From positions 1 through 64,000 of the forward strand of contig JANEZZ010002064.1 of assembly GCA_026122225.1 (NCBI GenBank): a stretch of 64,000 nucleotides of DNA. Reading direction: 5' to 3'. The stretch comes from Heloderma charlesbogerti. Taxonomy: Eukaryota > Chordata > Lepidosauria > Squamata > Helodermatidae. The first letter of the stretch is position 1. Every line of letters starts with the position of its first letter. This document shows positions 34,281-46,035 of the stretch, piece by piece. The translations under genes and the position numbers were made by a program. The notes below the pieces were generated by a model. The model ran no database searches. It saw only the letters and a list, made by a program, of their open reading frames with translations, and was not told the origin of the DNA.

Positions 34281-34981
34281 AGATGCTTACGGCTGTGTGT
34301 CTTATCAAAAGAAGCTTTAAAAAAATTCAACAGATGTACTTAAATAAGAAGGTGAAATCTCTTATAACTCAGTTTCCCACTTCCCCCACAGCACAACTTT
34401 ATCAAGAGCTACAGAATACTAAGCATGAGTTGAATAATATTCTTTCACAACAGGCGGAATTTGCTCTGACCTGTCTACGACAGAAATATTGGGGAAATGG
34501 TGAACGTCCTAGTAAGATCCTTGCACATCGTCTTAAACAGCACCAACAACAAAATGTCATTTCAGCTATTAAAGATGAAAGTGGCAAAGTATATACTTCT
34601 ACAGGCATAAACTCACAATTTTAAACTTTTATTCTGATCTGTATAGTACCGGTAATAAGATACCAGCGCAAGATATGGACGCTTTCTTTTCCTCAGGTTA
34701 ATCTTACACATTTAGATCTTTCACAACAACAGCTCCTTTTAGTTCCTCTGCATTTAGAGGAAATTATGAATGTAATAATGAAAATGAATACTGGGAAATC
34801 ACCCAGATGAAATGGATTCCTAACTGAATGGTATAAAACATTCTCTAGTTTTTTAGCCCTGAAGTTGTATTGCCTCTGTAACCATATTTCTGAAGCAGGC
34901 TCCCTTTCTTCATCATTAAATGAAGCTTATATTACTGTGATTCCTAAGCCAGGAAAGGACCATACCTACTGTGCTAACTAT

Positions 34982-35327
34982 AAAAGGTAAAAGTAAAGGT
35001 GTCCCCAACCAGTCGTGTCCGACTCTAGGGTGCGGTGCTCATCCCCGTTTCTAAGCCGAAGAGCCAGCACTGTCCGAAGACGCTTCCGTGGTCATGTGGC
35101 CAGCATGACTGAACACCAAGGTGCACGGAATGCTGTTACCTTTCCCGCCGAGGCGGTACCTATTTATCTACTTGCAATTTCTTGCTTTCGAACTGCTAGG
35201 TTGGCAGAAGCTGGGACTGAAGACGGGAGCTCACTCCGTCATGCAGCACTTGGGTCTCGAACTGCTGTCCTGCTGACCTTCCGGTCTGCAATTCAGTGTC
35301 TTAACCACTAAGCCACCGCGGCCCCCT
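34982..35327 (-). mobile_element. Sauria-type SINE
   Basis: A perfect 12-bp duplication, TGTGCTAACTAT, flanks it (34970-34981, 35328-35339). On the minus strand the head reads GGCCGCGGTGGCTTAGTGGT, a tRNA-like A box. The 3' end GAGTCGGACACGACTGG matches the BovB LINE tail at about 44154. Sauria SINEs are known to share the BovB 3' end and use its machinery. It is inserted in the L1. A related copy is at 46036-46379. Confidence 0.92.
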
Positions 35328-35502
35328 TGTGCTAACTATTGACCTGTATAATTAATTAATGTAGATATCAAAATATTAACAGCAATTTTGGCCGATAAAT
35401 TACAACTCATGTCTGTATTGGATAGACCAGACCAGGTGGGATTTATTAAAAATAGACAGGGGGCTGATAATCTTAGATTAGTTGTTGATTTAGTTGCTGG
35501 AG

Positions 35503-36320
35503 GGAGCAATCCTATGGCCGCTAGTCAGTGGCTGTCAGGAGTGCCCTAGCTGCCTCTTGCAGTCCCTTCCAATAGCCAACTCAGGACACAGACGATGAGG
35601 ATTCTTTCCAAGGCTTTATTCCTTTATTACTTTATGACTCTTTCAGATACTAATCACTAGCGACTAAGCAAGGAACAGCACTGCAGAAAGATAGCAGAGT
35701 AGCCTAAGCTTCAGGTAAGGCAGTTGGTCCCCATTTGAAAGGGAACCACGGGAAGACCCTGAACTTATGGGCTATGGAGAGATCCTCCCTCTTTCCCTTG
35801 GGTCCTCGGGACGCAACCGTTGTCTGAGTGCCAAACGAGCGGTACACCTCCTTTCAGTGCCCTCCATCTGTCATCGCTCCCTGCATTTGCACCAAGCATC
35901 CGGCAAGCCCCCCTCCAGCGCTCTCTCACTGCCAGGGTCACTATCTATCCCAGGAATGCTGGCAGGAGGAATCTCTGCCAGCTGCTGTGCTTGTGAGAGA
36001 TGAGTGAGCTCCTCTCCCACAGATTGCTGTTCTTCCTCAGAATCAAAACTGCTCTGAGGCTCTATGGGTTCAGTTTCCACCCTGACATTGGCTAGAAAGC
36101 CATAGGATAGGTCAGTTCCCTGAGAACCAACCTCCACCCCCTCCTGCGCTGCCTCGTAGGCAGTGCGGAAGGACCCCGCACTCCGGCTTGGAAGAGGAGC
36201 ACAGGGCGGCAAAAACAGGTTGTTCCTGGGGATGTGTCAGGGTGGGGAAGTCAGAAATGCCAGTACAACACATCCTACATGTCATCCGGCTGCCGCTTCC
36301 CACTTTCCAAGATCCCACAG
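35503..36320 (-). mobile_element. LTR-like insert in L1
   Basis: From 35533 it starts TGTCAGGAGTGCCC. It shares ordered blocks with the element at 46741-47890: TTTCCAAGGCTTTATT, GCCAGGGTCACT, CCCAGGAATG, CCTCTCCCA and CAGAATCA. The minus strand has AATAAAGCCTTGGAAAG near one end. The preceding 30 bases (35503-35532) match a stretch at about 15543. The right boundary is uncertain. No coding motif is seen. Confidence 0.5.
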
Positions 36321-36339
36321 CTAGACAGTAGAAATCGGC

Positions 36340-36522
36340 TGTCAAGACGAAAATGCAGGATGGGTACCAGACAAGGTTGTTCACTTTCCCCTTTGATATT
36401 CAATTTATGTTTGGAACCCCTGGTGTGTGCTATTAGACAAAATAATAGTAGTCATGGATTTGTCCATTTTGGTTTAGAATTCAAAATTAACCTTTATGCT
36501 GATGATCTTTTGTTTTTATCTT
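36340..36522 (+). pseudogene. L1 reverse transcriptase core fragment
   Basis: One frame contains GTRQGCSLSPLIFNLCLEPL (motif B) and FKINLYADDLLFLS with an intact YADD (motif C). A stop follows directly. This is the best preserved L1 RT piece in the window. Confidence 0.8.
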
Positions 36523-36915
36523 GAGACTCCAGTCGTTGGTTCATCAATTTGATGAAATTGATTAATATCTTTGGTGAATTGTCTGGCTATTCAGTTAATT
36601 GGTCAAAGTCGGAAATAATGCCGATTGGAGATAGGGTATACTCTAGCATATTAGCCAATTGGCAATTTTGATGGTGCCCAGAATTTATTAATTATTTGGG
36701 AATAATTATTCCTAGAGAGATATCTCAAATGATTAGGTTAAATTTAAACAAGTTGATTAATGATATCTCATGAGATATAGACGGATAGGCATCTTTAAAG
36801 TTGAGTTTATGAGGTAAGGTGAATACACTTAAGATGAATCATACCTCAAATTATTTATGTTATATGTGGGATCCCTATACTTATACCTGGCAAATATTTC
36901 CAAAAAATTAATGCT

Positions 36916-37266
36916 TTGTTTCATAAATTCTTTTGGGGTTCCTCTCCACCAAAAATATCTTTTAAAAGGATGCAACTTCCAATTAATGAAGACAGGTTCG
37001 GTTTTCCGGATCTAACTATGTACTATCGGGCTTATTTGCTGACCTCTACTAAATTTGGGTCTTTTCCACTTAGATTTGATTTTCCACCTTGGTCAGTGTT
37101 GGAATCGTCTTGTCTGGAGCCTCTCTTTAAATGGATGGCATTAGGTTCTCAGCATATCAAGGTAGACAGAGCTCCTCCCACAATTTTGGCAGTTAGAGGA
37201 GATTGGCATATAATGTCATGTCAGTTACAGTTTGATCCATTTTCCCATGCTAAACTGACTTTATAG
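36916..37266 (+). pseudogene. L1 ORF2 C-terminal region fragment
   Basis: The 116-codon frame contains KFFWGSSPPKISFKRMQLPI and EDRFGFPDLTMYYRAYLL, matching the conserved L1 region after RT (FIWxGKxPRI, GGxxLPDL). Frames at 37327-37869 continue the same ORF with shifts. Confidence 0.72.
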
Positions 37267-38330
37267 GGAAATCCAGATTTAAGAATTGGCAAGGAAATGT
37301 TTTTATGGCAAACCTGAACAGATAAAATGATCTTTACCTTGGATCAATTAGTGGGGCTTGATGATGAGTTCTTGTTATTCTCAATGTTGCGAGATCAATT
37401 TCATTTGCCTGCTACAGCGGGATGGCAGTACTTGCAACTGAAACATTTGTTGGTATCTAGATTCAGTCCTGCTGCTTTTACTGCTTCGGAGTCTCCTTCA
37501 TTATTGGAAATACTTATTGAAGCTGATCAGATATATCAACCTATGATTCATGTTTATTATCAATGAATAAATATGATACAAGTGGTTTACAACAGGAATG
37601 GAACAGGGAATTGGAATGTCCTATTTTGTTTAATCAATGGACTGCCATCTTGGCGTCTGTTTTGGACATTTTGGTGGATCTTCAGTTATGCCTTATTCAG
37701 CAAAAACTTTTGTTTTGGGTCTTTTGGATGCCACAACGCCTTTTTAATAAAGGCTTGTCAAATTCGACTAATTCTTGGGAGTGTAATGCAATCAATGCTT
37801 CTCTTATTCATATGTTTTGGAAATGCCCAATGGCTGCCTCCTTTGGGGAGGAAGTTATTATATGGATAAATTTTGTATTGGAAAGCTCTTTAATATTTAC
37901 TGATGTAAATGTTCTTTTAAATTACTTACCTGCTTCTTGGAATGTAATACATGGTCAGTGTAAATGGATTTTTCACACCCTTTTGGTTGCTAAAAGCCTG
38001 ATATTATGATATTGGAAGCAACATTTGAGCGAGTGGTATGTAGACATAACTTGCAGATGGACTTATATGTGGATATTTGGTCTGCTTTTACTGAAGTTTA
38101 TGTGTAACCTCTTTTTTTCTTTTTTTTCTTTCTCAAATATTGTATTAGAAACTGAGGATTTTAGAACATTTTTTTTAATGGCTGCGTGTGTATGTGTATG
38201 TCATTCCTGTGCTGTTTGTCACTTTGTATTGTACCTTTTTCTTTGAACTATTTCCACTGTATTTTATTCTTTGAACTGTTTGTAACCTGCCCAGAGAATG
38301 TTTGTTATTGGGTGGATTAAAAATTAAATA

Positions 38331-38796
38331 AATTAGCAAATAAACAAGCCTTTAAAGAATCCCTATAAAGCAGTAGCAAGAGATTTAAAGCACAGCATGG
38401 GCAGGAGTGAGAGCCAACCAATTCCTCCCATACCTCTACTTTTTCCAAAAACTGTTTTTGGCCTAGTGAGGCTCCATGACAAGAAGCAACTCTTATCAGG
38501 AGAAGGACATTTGAGAAGTGGTTTGGCGGGAGGGGGGGACATATAGGCAGCAAAAGAGTCCTGGCACAGGGAATGCAATGTTGCCATGTCCTAAGACCAT
38601 TGCTAAATCTCCCATCCTGGGTTGTGGTTGTGGTTGTTTTCTTTTGTTTTTTAAGCAGTGTCAGTGGAATAAATAAATGGCAATATGTCTGCTTTATTCC
38701 TGGCACAGATCCATTGATTTAAAAACTGTGACCTTTGTGACAATTGCACAAAAGGACACTCTGTTCTTGGTGCTGGAATTATACTAGGATAAGATT
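38331..38796. other. Interval without recognised feature
   Basis: It contains a short GTT-rich run (about 38622-38640) and a GC-rich patch near 38525. I recognise no gene or repeat family. Confidence 0.4.
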
Positions 38797-39125
38797 AAGA
38801 GCATAAGAAGAGCCTAGTTGGATCAGCAAAAGGGCAACCTATAACATACTGCATCTAACAGTAGAAACCAGTTAACCCTGGAAAGCTGAGAACTGAAACA
38901 TAATGGCTTTAGACATCCCTTGTTATTATCTTCCAGCATCTGGTAATCCAAAGTACATCACCTCTGAAAGCAGAGTTTCCATTTTTAGCAACTGTGACAA
39001 ATAGCCGTGGATATAGAAATCCTTCATGAATTTCTCTGATCTCTTTCTAAAGCCATCTGACATAGCAGCCATTGCCGCAGCTTGCATTAATAAATTCCAC
39101 AAGTTGTTTATAAGTAAGTAAGTTT
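38797..39125 (-). mobile_element. CR1-like 3' UTR fragment (second subfamily)
   Basis: Starting from ATAAGAAGAGCCTAGTTGGA, it is the reverse complement of the 3' UTR type seen at 41450-41725. It includes CCTTCATGAATTTCTCTGAT and the downstream TAAAGCCATCT block. It is old and diverged. Confidence 0.5.
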
Positions 39126-39294
39126 CTTTGTGTAAACTATTGATCACAGCAAAACAAACAGGGAGTGAAAATGGCGTCTCTTAAATTACAAAAGCAGAAT
39201 AAAGCCAATTATTAAACAAACACAAATATAAGAAGTACAAGGGGAAAATATGCACTTTGAGATTTAAGACTGACAGTTACAGTAATAAAGTGAA

Positions 39295-40690
39295 TTTACT
39301 TTTTTATTTTTTTACAGTATTTGTATACTGCTCCACATCCAAAGGCCTTGGAGCAGTTAACAGCAAACAGGATAAATAGTAAAAACACCATGTTTTGTTT
39401 TGTTTTTTCTTAAAGCAGAAGAAACAGAATTCAGATAAAACCAAGTTTAATGCTGGTCACTTGGGGAGGGCTTCCTGAAATAGCAATGTTTTCAGGAGGT
39501 GCCAAAAGCAACACAACGTTGGCACCTGCCTGACCTACAAAGGCAGGGAATTCATTAGGAAGGGGGCCACCACAGTGAAGGCTCTCTTCCTGGTGGGCTC
39601 CAGTCAGGCCATGGGTCCATGTGGAACCACCAGGAGCATGCCAACCCAATGACCTCAGTAACTGAGCAGGTTGGTAAGGGAGAAGGTGCCCCCTCAGGTA
39701 TCCTGGTCCCAACTTGTTCAGGGTTTTGTATACTGGTACTAATACCTTAAACCTGGCCTGGTAGCAAATAGGCAGCCAGTGCAGTTACCTCAGCAAAGGA
39801 GTTGCATGCTGAAAAGGGGCAGTTCCCCACAGCAGCTGAATTGCTGCATTCTGCACTAGCTCCAGCTTACAGACCAGCTTTAAGGGCAGCCCCACACAGA
39901 GTGCATTGCAGTAATCCAGCCTTGAGGTTACTAATACCTGTACCACCGTGGCCAAGCTAACTGTCTAGGAGAGGTCGTAGCTGGCAAATCAGCAGAAACT
40001 GGTAAAAGGCACTCCAAACTGCCATGGCTACTTGGGCCTCCAGAGACAGTGATGGTTCTAAGAGTATCCCCAGGCTATGAACCTGATCTTTCAAAGGGAG
40101 TGCAACCACATCCAGAACAGATAATGAGCCTGTCTCCTGGACTTGGGAACCATTGACCCACAGGGCTTCCGTCTTGCCAGGATTCAGCCTTAGTTTATTG
40201 GCCCTCATCCAGCCCGTTACTGGATCTAGGCACTGATCCAGGACTTGCACAGCCTCTCCTGATTCAGATGTCACAGGGAGATAGAGCTGTGTTCATCAGC
40301 ATACTGATGGCATTTGGCTCCAAATCCCCTAATGACCACTCCCAGAGGCTTCACATAAATGTTAAACAACATTGGGGACAAGATGGTGCCCTGCAGAACC
40401 CTGGAGCTCAATTGCCCAAGGGCCAAGGAAACGTCACCCAATGTTACTGTCTGAAATCGGCTCCATAGGTAGGACCAGAACCACTGTAACACAGTACCTC
40501 CGATACCTATCCCATGGAGTCGATCCAGGAAGATACCATGGTCAATGGTATCAAAAGCCGATGAGAGATTGAGGAGAATTAACAGGGTTGCACTCCCCCT
40601 GTCCTTGTCTCAATAAAGGTCATCCATTAGGGTGACCAAGGCTGATTCAGTCCCGTAACTAGATCACACATCAGACTGGAATGGGTCCAG
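39295..40690 (-). mobile_element. L2 LINE, 3' part
   Basis: Minus-strand pieces in order: LPMLFN-type motif B (TILSPMLFNIYVKPLGVVIR), KCHQYADEHSS (motif C region), EAVQVLDQCLDPVTGWMRAN, LPLKDQVHSLGILLEPSLSL and QPAQLLRSLGW. The 3' tail TGGAGCAGTATACAAATACT plus an A-rich end is at about 39300-39350. Stops are numerous. Confidence 0.75.
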
Positions 40691-40699
40691 TGAATTTCG

Positions 40700-40880
40700 T
40701 GATGTGTGATGAAGGACCCTAGGGAGGTAGTGGGCTCTCCCACCCTGGAGGCATTCAAGATGAGGCTGGACAGCCATCTGTCAGGGATGCTTTGACTTAG
40801 ATTCCTGCATTGAGCAAAGGATTGGACTCAATGGTCTTATAGGCCCCTTCCAACCCTACTATTCTATGATTATATGAATC
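40700..40880 (+). mobile_element. CR1 3' end
   Basis: GGGCTCTCCCACCCTGGAGG to CTATTCTATGATTATATGAA matches the 3' UTR and terminal tandem of the CR1 at 22850-23016. It is strongly 5' truncated and lies just downstream of the inverted L2. Confidence 0.85.
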
Positions 40881-40884
40881 GCTA

Positions 40885-41735
40885 CCTATCAGGGCCAATG
40901 TCTGGAACCCGCACTTTTGGGTAGCTGTTGGGGCTTCAGCACAGCCCACCATTTACACCTGCTGTGAAAAAGGTGAATTCCATGTTGGGCCTAAATAGAA
41001 AAGGAATTGAAAATAAAACTGCCAATATCATGCTGCCTTTATACAAATCTACGGTGCAACCACACTTGAAATATTGTGTACCATTCTGGTCACCACACCT
41101 CAAAAAGGATATTTTAGGGTTAGAAAACCTACAGAAAAGAGCAACCAAAACAATCGAAAACTGGCTGGGCCAACTTCCCTATGAGGAAAGGTTTCAAGGA
41201 GTTTAGACTGTTTAGTTTAGAAGAAGAAAAAGACAAGCATGGGGAGACATGACAGAGATATACAAAATTATGCATACTGCGGAGAAAGTGGATAGAGAGA
41301 AGGTTAGAACCTGGGCTCATCCCATGAAACTGAATGGTGGGAGATTCAGAACAGATCTTCTTGTGTGAAGTACTATGTGAAGTACTTCTTCACACAGTGC
41401 ATAATTAAACTATGGAATTCGTTACCACAGGGTGTAGTGATGGCCACCAATTTGGATGGCTTTAAAAGGGGGTTAGACAAATTCCTGGAAGAAAAGGCTA
41501 TCAATGGCTACTAGTCCCGATGGCTATGTGCTACCTCCAGTATCAGAGGCAGTATGCCTATGTGCACCAGTTGCTGGGGAACATGAGCGGGAGGGTGCGG
41601 TTGCACTTGTGTACTGCTTGTTGTTTCCTGGTCAACAGCTGGTTGGCCACTGTGTGAACAGAATGGTGGACCAGATGGACCCTTGGTCTGATCTAGCATG
41701 ACTGTTCTTACATTCTTATGATAAACCGAGGAAGA
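40885..41735 (+). mobile_element. CR1-like LINE 3' part (second subfamily)
   Basis: The 92-codon frame at 40928-41206 has STVQPHLKYCVPFWSPHLKK and NLQKRATKTIENWLGQLPYE, a CR1 RT C-terminus with motifs different from the main copy. The 3' UTR includes GGCTATCAATGGCTACTAGT and GTGCACCAGTTGCTGGGGAA, ending TTCTTACATTCTTATG. A small internal duplication, GTGAAGTACT, is at about 41366-41385. Confidence 0.75.
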
Positions 41736-42470
41736 TTAGCTCAACCTTTTGTCAACATGGCCTCTTCCTATATTCCTACTTTTCTTTACTCTCATTTGCA
41801 GGACTGGAAGAATGGCAATGTCTTCATTTGTACCTGGATGCAATTTAACAGCAAAGAATTCCATTCTTTGGAAATAAAAGATTACTGATCTGCTTGAGGT
41901 ATCTCTGAATGATTGATAGGCGATTCCTAACTCGGAACAGATGCCAGCAGCTGACTGAGCATTTGCAGCAGTAGTAGTTTCACTATAGAAAATCTCAGAA
42001 GAAGCAGCTTTACTATAATCTATATAATTACATTCTATATCACTATCTACCTGCTTCCTCTTGTGGACAGCTGGTATTTTCCAACTTTGCACTTAAGGAG
42101 CCTACAGGCCTCCTAAGTTCAAAGTCATTTCAAAATTACAGGTTTGAACTCTTTATTTAAAAGCATCTTCCTTTCTGAGTCAAGAGGTCAGCGCTGCATA
42201 CTGGCACAATAAAATCTTCCAACTAATGTTGAGATGTTCAAGCCAGCTTGCCTGCTATATTTCCAACTGAGCAAAATTAGCACTGCACAGAATCAGACTG
42301 AGTGCTTCTTAGAACTCTGCTAAGAAAACCTATACCTCCCATCCAGTGTAACTCTGCCTCCAATGGCTGTGGTTCATAACTAGATTGGTAATAGGCAACT
42401 TAAAGCTGCTTACTGGGACTGGGAACGTTGAACGTATATTACTCCAGTGCTGTGTCAATTGTGTGGGCTG
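41736..42470. other. Interval without recognised feature
   Basis: AT-rich sequence of moderate complexity. The longest frame (41736-42092, minus) has no recognisable domain. I see no repeat family. Confidence 0.35.
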
Positions 42471-42476
42471 ATAGTC

Positions 42477-42890
42477 AGTGTCTGAGCCCGATTCAAAGTG
42501 TTGGTGCTGACCTTTAAAGACCTAAATGGCTTAGATGTCTACCTGAAGGAGCGCCTTCTCCCATATGTTCCTGCCCACTTGCTAAGATCCTTTTTTGGAG
42601 GTCTTCTCTGGGTGCCACCACCCACAATGAAGCAACAGGTGGCTACTAGGAAGAAAGAATTCCATAGATGGGGGCTATGGAATGACCATCCCTGGGAGAT
42701 CTGCCTGGCATCTTCACTGTTTATGTTAAACAACAGGTCACAACCTTCCTCTTCCAGCAGGCATCTAATATTTAACCTGTTGCTCTGGTTATTAAAATTT
42801 ACTGCTGGCTCTTTAATATTTTAATGTTTTAAATGTTTAATATTGTATTTTAAGTGTTTATTAAGTTTGTATAGTATAACAAATATCAAA
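42477..42890 (+). mobile_element. L2 3' fragment
   Basis: CTGAGCCCGATTCAAAGTGT reads FKVLVLTFKDLNGLDVYLKE, the usual L2 block. A degraded HRWGLWNDHPWEI stretch follows where FSVVAPxLWNSLPxE is expected, then a T-rich 3' end. Confidence 0.7.
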
Positions 42891-42894
42891 CATT

Positions 42895-43770
42895 AATTAG
42901 TATGTCACATTTCCAGAGTCTGAGCCTAGAAGTTGCAGGTTCAAGAGTCCAGGATTTCCAGAGTGGTCAGCACAAACAGGGATCAGGCAAAAGGCAACAT
43001 CTCAACAGTCTAGGAGGGATCTTCATGACAACAGAAAGAGAAGCGCACTGGAGTATTACCCGGATTTTCATGGAATCACCTGTCAGGGACACATGAAACA
43101 AGATAAGCAGAGTGTAGCATACCTTTACAATTTGGTTTTCAGCACTTGAAAGGAACATACTTCCAGGCTGGGGGCAGGGCGGGGAGGGGGTAGAACTGAA
43201 CATCATCAAACTGGCAGGGGCTGCTCAACCAGTGAGAGAGGGTTATTCCCCCCCCCCATCCAGGCTCCCCAATGCTGCTATATTATGAGTGGAGAGCAGC
43301 TAATTTTCCTCAAGCATGCAGATTTCCCTGAAGAAACCAAAATCCCCAGTTCTCCAGTACAGCATCTGAAGGCTCCTGAGAGCTCCCCCACTCCCCAATT
43401 TTGCTACATCCCAGCAATTTGCTGTGGAGTCATTGCTTCCACCCCATTTTTCCCTATATGTGCAATAGGAAGCCTATTGCTTCCAACACCCCCTTTCTCC
43501 CTTTCTCATTCTCCCTGAGAATGAGAAGCTCCCATAAACCCAAAAGATCATTACTGCAATAAAATGGAGAAAGGACTTTAAATAACAACAGAGAAACTAC
43601 AGAACATCAAAGAAGTACAACATCGCAATAGCGATTTTAGAGGGCATCAGAGAAGGAAAAGAGCGCTTTAGGGTGAGTCACTAACCCTTTCATTGCAGGG
43701 GAGTGAGATTTATTTCTTACTTCTGAATAAATATGCACTGAAGGGGGGATAAGTTAAAGATTAAAAGCAG
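42895..43770. other. Interval without recognised feature
   Basis: Homopolymer runs (eight to nine C near 43249) and a GC-rich patch near 43175 are present. I recognise no coding frame or repeat family. Confidence 0.35.
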
Positions 43771-43774
43771 GCTA

Positions 43775-44193
43775 CGAGAGCTGGACTATAAGGAAGGCTG
43801 AGCGCTGAAGAATCGATGCTTTCCAACTGTGGTGCTGGAGAAGACTCTTACGAGTCCCCTGGACTGCAAGGAGGTCAAATCAGTCCATCCTAAAGGAAAT
43901 CAACCCTGACTGCTCATTGGAAGGACAGATACTGAAGCTGAAGCTCAAATATTTTGGCCATCTAATGCGAAGAGAAAAGTCACTGGAAAAGACCCTGATG
44001 CTGGGAAAGATTGAAGGCAAAAGGAGAAGGGGACGGCAGAGGATGAGATGGCTAGATAGCATCACTGATGCAATGAATATGGACGTGAGCACACTCAGGG
44101 AGAGAGCGCAGGACAGGAAGGCCTGGCGTGCTATGGTCCATGGGGTCACAAAGAGTCGGACACGACTGAACGACTGAACAACAACAACAACCT
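43775..44193 (+). mobile_element. BovB (RTE) LINE 3' end
   Basis: The sequence GAGAGCTGGACTATAAGGAA through GGTCACAAAGAGTCGGACAC and a (AAC)n end matches the well-known BovB 3' terminus. It is strongly 5' truncated. BovB is shared by squamates and ruminants through horizontal transfer, and its presence supports a squamate source. Confidence 0.93.
43917..44177 (+). pseudogene. BovB ORF2 C-terminal fragment
   Basis: The 86-codon frame is open and contains LKLKYFGHLMRREKSLEKTL, IEGKRRRGRQRMRWLDSITD and DRKAWRAMVHGVTKSRTRLN, the conserved BovB ORF2 C-terminus. It is a remnant only; the RT and endonuclease are absent. Confidence 0.9.
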
Positions 44194-44195
44194 AA

Positions 44196-45034
44196 GGTGA
44201 TTGAGCATCCCCACTACCGCAGTAACGTGAGGGGTCACTGCTGCGCTCCTGGGAATTTGGGAAAAACTAATTCCACTGGAGAAACAAGAAGGAATGGGGC
44301 ATCCCACACCCTTGACCACGTCACTGCCAGGTCACAGAGGCACACCTAGGATTTAATGTGGAGGGGACATGGCACTGTGGTAAAACGGCCAGGCTTTTTA
44401 CTGAGCCACTTTCAGTAAAAAAAAAGTCGGAGTAAATGGAGTTTCAGAAAATGCAGCTTTTCAAGAGAGAAGCGGCTGGTTGGCAGGAGATTGGTCATCC
44501 TCTGTCACAAAGGATCTCAAACTGCTCTAACTTTGCACTAAAACACTCATGAAGACAGCCCCAGGCTGTCACAGGCAAGAAGGTTCCAAGGCAACACAGT
44601 AGACAAGGGGCGGGCAGGCGGATGGTCAGAGTCCAGACCAAATAACAGGCAACAAGCTCCCAAGCCAATACATCAGACAAGGAGCAGGCAGAAGGAGAGT
44701 TAGAGTTCAGGCCAGAAGTGTTCATGCCAGGAAGCAGTCAAGGAAGCAGTCCAGAGTCAAGGCAATGGAAGCTGGATTCAGGAAGGACTGGTCAACATTG
44801 GTTCTAGCAACTCTCTCAGCCTTACTGTGCTGTTTTATGCAGAGGTTGTCACGTCCAAGCCTCAGCTGTGAGCTGTTAGTGACTGAAGCTGAAAAGGTCC
44901 TCCTTGTGAGCAAGCCTCCTATGTGCAAATGGACCTTTTCTCACAAGGAGGTCTCTGGCTCAGACTAGGGCCACCTTCACACACTGTTTTTTTTAGCAGG
45001 ATCGTTCTTCTTTAATCACTGATTTTCGCAGGAG
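44196..45034. other. Interval with possible unassigned LTR-like sequence
   Basis: The stretch 44500-44990 has CAAG/GTCA-rich wording (CAGTCAAGGAAGCAGTCCAG) of the kind seen in some retrotransposon LTRs. It also has a small inverted pair, GTCCTCCTTGTGAG and CTCACAAGGAGG. No boundaries, polyadenylation signal or target duplication are convincing. Confidence 0.25.
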
Positions 45035-45043
45035 CTTTAAATG

Positions 45044-45594
45044 TAAGGATGGACGAAAGTCCCTTACCTGGTCCCGCAGCTTGCTTCGCGGTGGGGGGGA
45101 GGTGCTTCGGTTCTCCCCCCGAAGTTCAGGCCAGGGTGGGAGGCGCCCCGACCCGCCCGGCTGAAATTCAGGCCGGGGAGGAGCGCCCCGTCTCCCCGGC
45201 CGCGAAATAAAAAAGTAAATGTAAAAAAACACACACACACACGTGATAGGCTACGTAACGATTTACGTAGCCTATCACGGCTGACTTTGGAAATCTAGCC
45301 ATGATAGGCTACATAAATCGTTACGTGGCCTATCACATGTGTGTGTGTGTTTGTTTGTTACATTTATTTTGTAATGGTGGCGGTGGCAGTCGGTCGGAAG
45401 ACCGGCCGCCACCCCCGCCGAAACGCCGCCAAAACGCCGCCGGGACCCGCCGCCGAGAGGGACATTCAAGGGAGGTAAGTCCCATCCCGGGGGGGGGGGG
45501 GCGGGGGGGAGAATTTCACGGCCAATTTCGGGGGGCTGAATGTGTTGGCATTTGGCCTCCCCGAGATTCGTGGAGAAATTCTCCGCCATCCCTA
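45044..45594 (+). mobile_element. Non-autonomous hAT with two-unit palindrome chain (copy D)
   Basis: The ends TAAGGATGGACGAAAGT and CCATCCCTA are flanked by a perfect 8-bp duplication, TTTAAATG (45036-45043, 45595-45602). Two palindromes (about 45241-45280 and 45298-45338) have the loop changed to GTAACGATTTAC or its reverse. They lie between an (AC)n run on the left and a (GT)n run on the right, so the simple repeats themselves extend the inverted structure. Outward AGGTARG motifs are at 45063-45069 and 45473-45480. Confidence 0.9.
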
Positions 45595-45602
45595 TTTAAA
45601 TG

Positions 45603-46024
45603 ATGCCACTGCTCCTGCTGCTATCTCACAACTCCCCTCTTTCTTGCCATGTTATCTGAGAATGGGGAAAACCCGGCATTTTCTGTGATTGAGATTAAAA
45701 TCGCCATTTCCCCCTGTGTATTTCCCCTTTAGACTTTGTCCCGCTTTGTGCGGGCGTGTGCTAGGGAGTGTTGAATAACATTGTTATGACAACGATTCGG
45801 TGGGAGGGTGCGAGCAGGTCACTGACCATGCTTCCAGGGACCATTTCTGCCTCTCTCCCATTCCACTAGGGGCGCTTGAACTGCAAAGCGGTTAACCATC
45901 CCAAATGCTTCTCCAAGATCCCCCTGAACACAGCAATGCTTACTTCTGAGTAAACCCATTGGCTGTAAGGCTTTCCTTTCCTGGGAGTAAATGCCATTAA
46001 AATCTGTGTGGTTTGCTTCTGAGT
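45603..46024. other. Interval holding a short interspersed TTACTTCTGAGTAA repeat
   Basis: From about 45935 it contains TGCTTACTTCTGAGTAAACC and TGCTTCTGAGTAGGCATGCA, resumed after the SINE at 46380-46425. This is a short repeat also suggested at about 59880-59955 and 60830-60905. The first 330 bases show nothing I recognise. Confidence 0.4.
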
Positions 46025-46035
46025 AGGCATGCATA

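Larger units (their letters stand above)
34300..38330 (+). mobile_element. L1 LINE ORF2 region, multiply interrupted
   Basis: Pieces occupy 34300-34969, 35340-35500 and 36320-38330. They are split by a Sauria SINE and by an LTR-like insert. They read in L1 order: AELYQELQN-type and KYWGNGERPSKILAHRLKQH, NEAYITVIPKPGKDHTYCAN, VGFIKNRQGADNLRLVVDL, the RT motifs at 36363-36522, and late blocks such as FHKFFWGSSPPKISFKRMQL. The 3' end is A/T-rich. Scattered stops show it is dead. Confidence 0.8.

Noticed and set aside
44196..45034. Full LTR retrotransposon
   Set aside because: Only weak LTR-like wording is present; there is no boundary, polyadenylation signal or duplication I could support.
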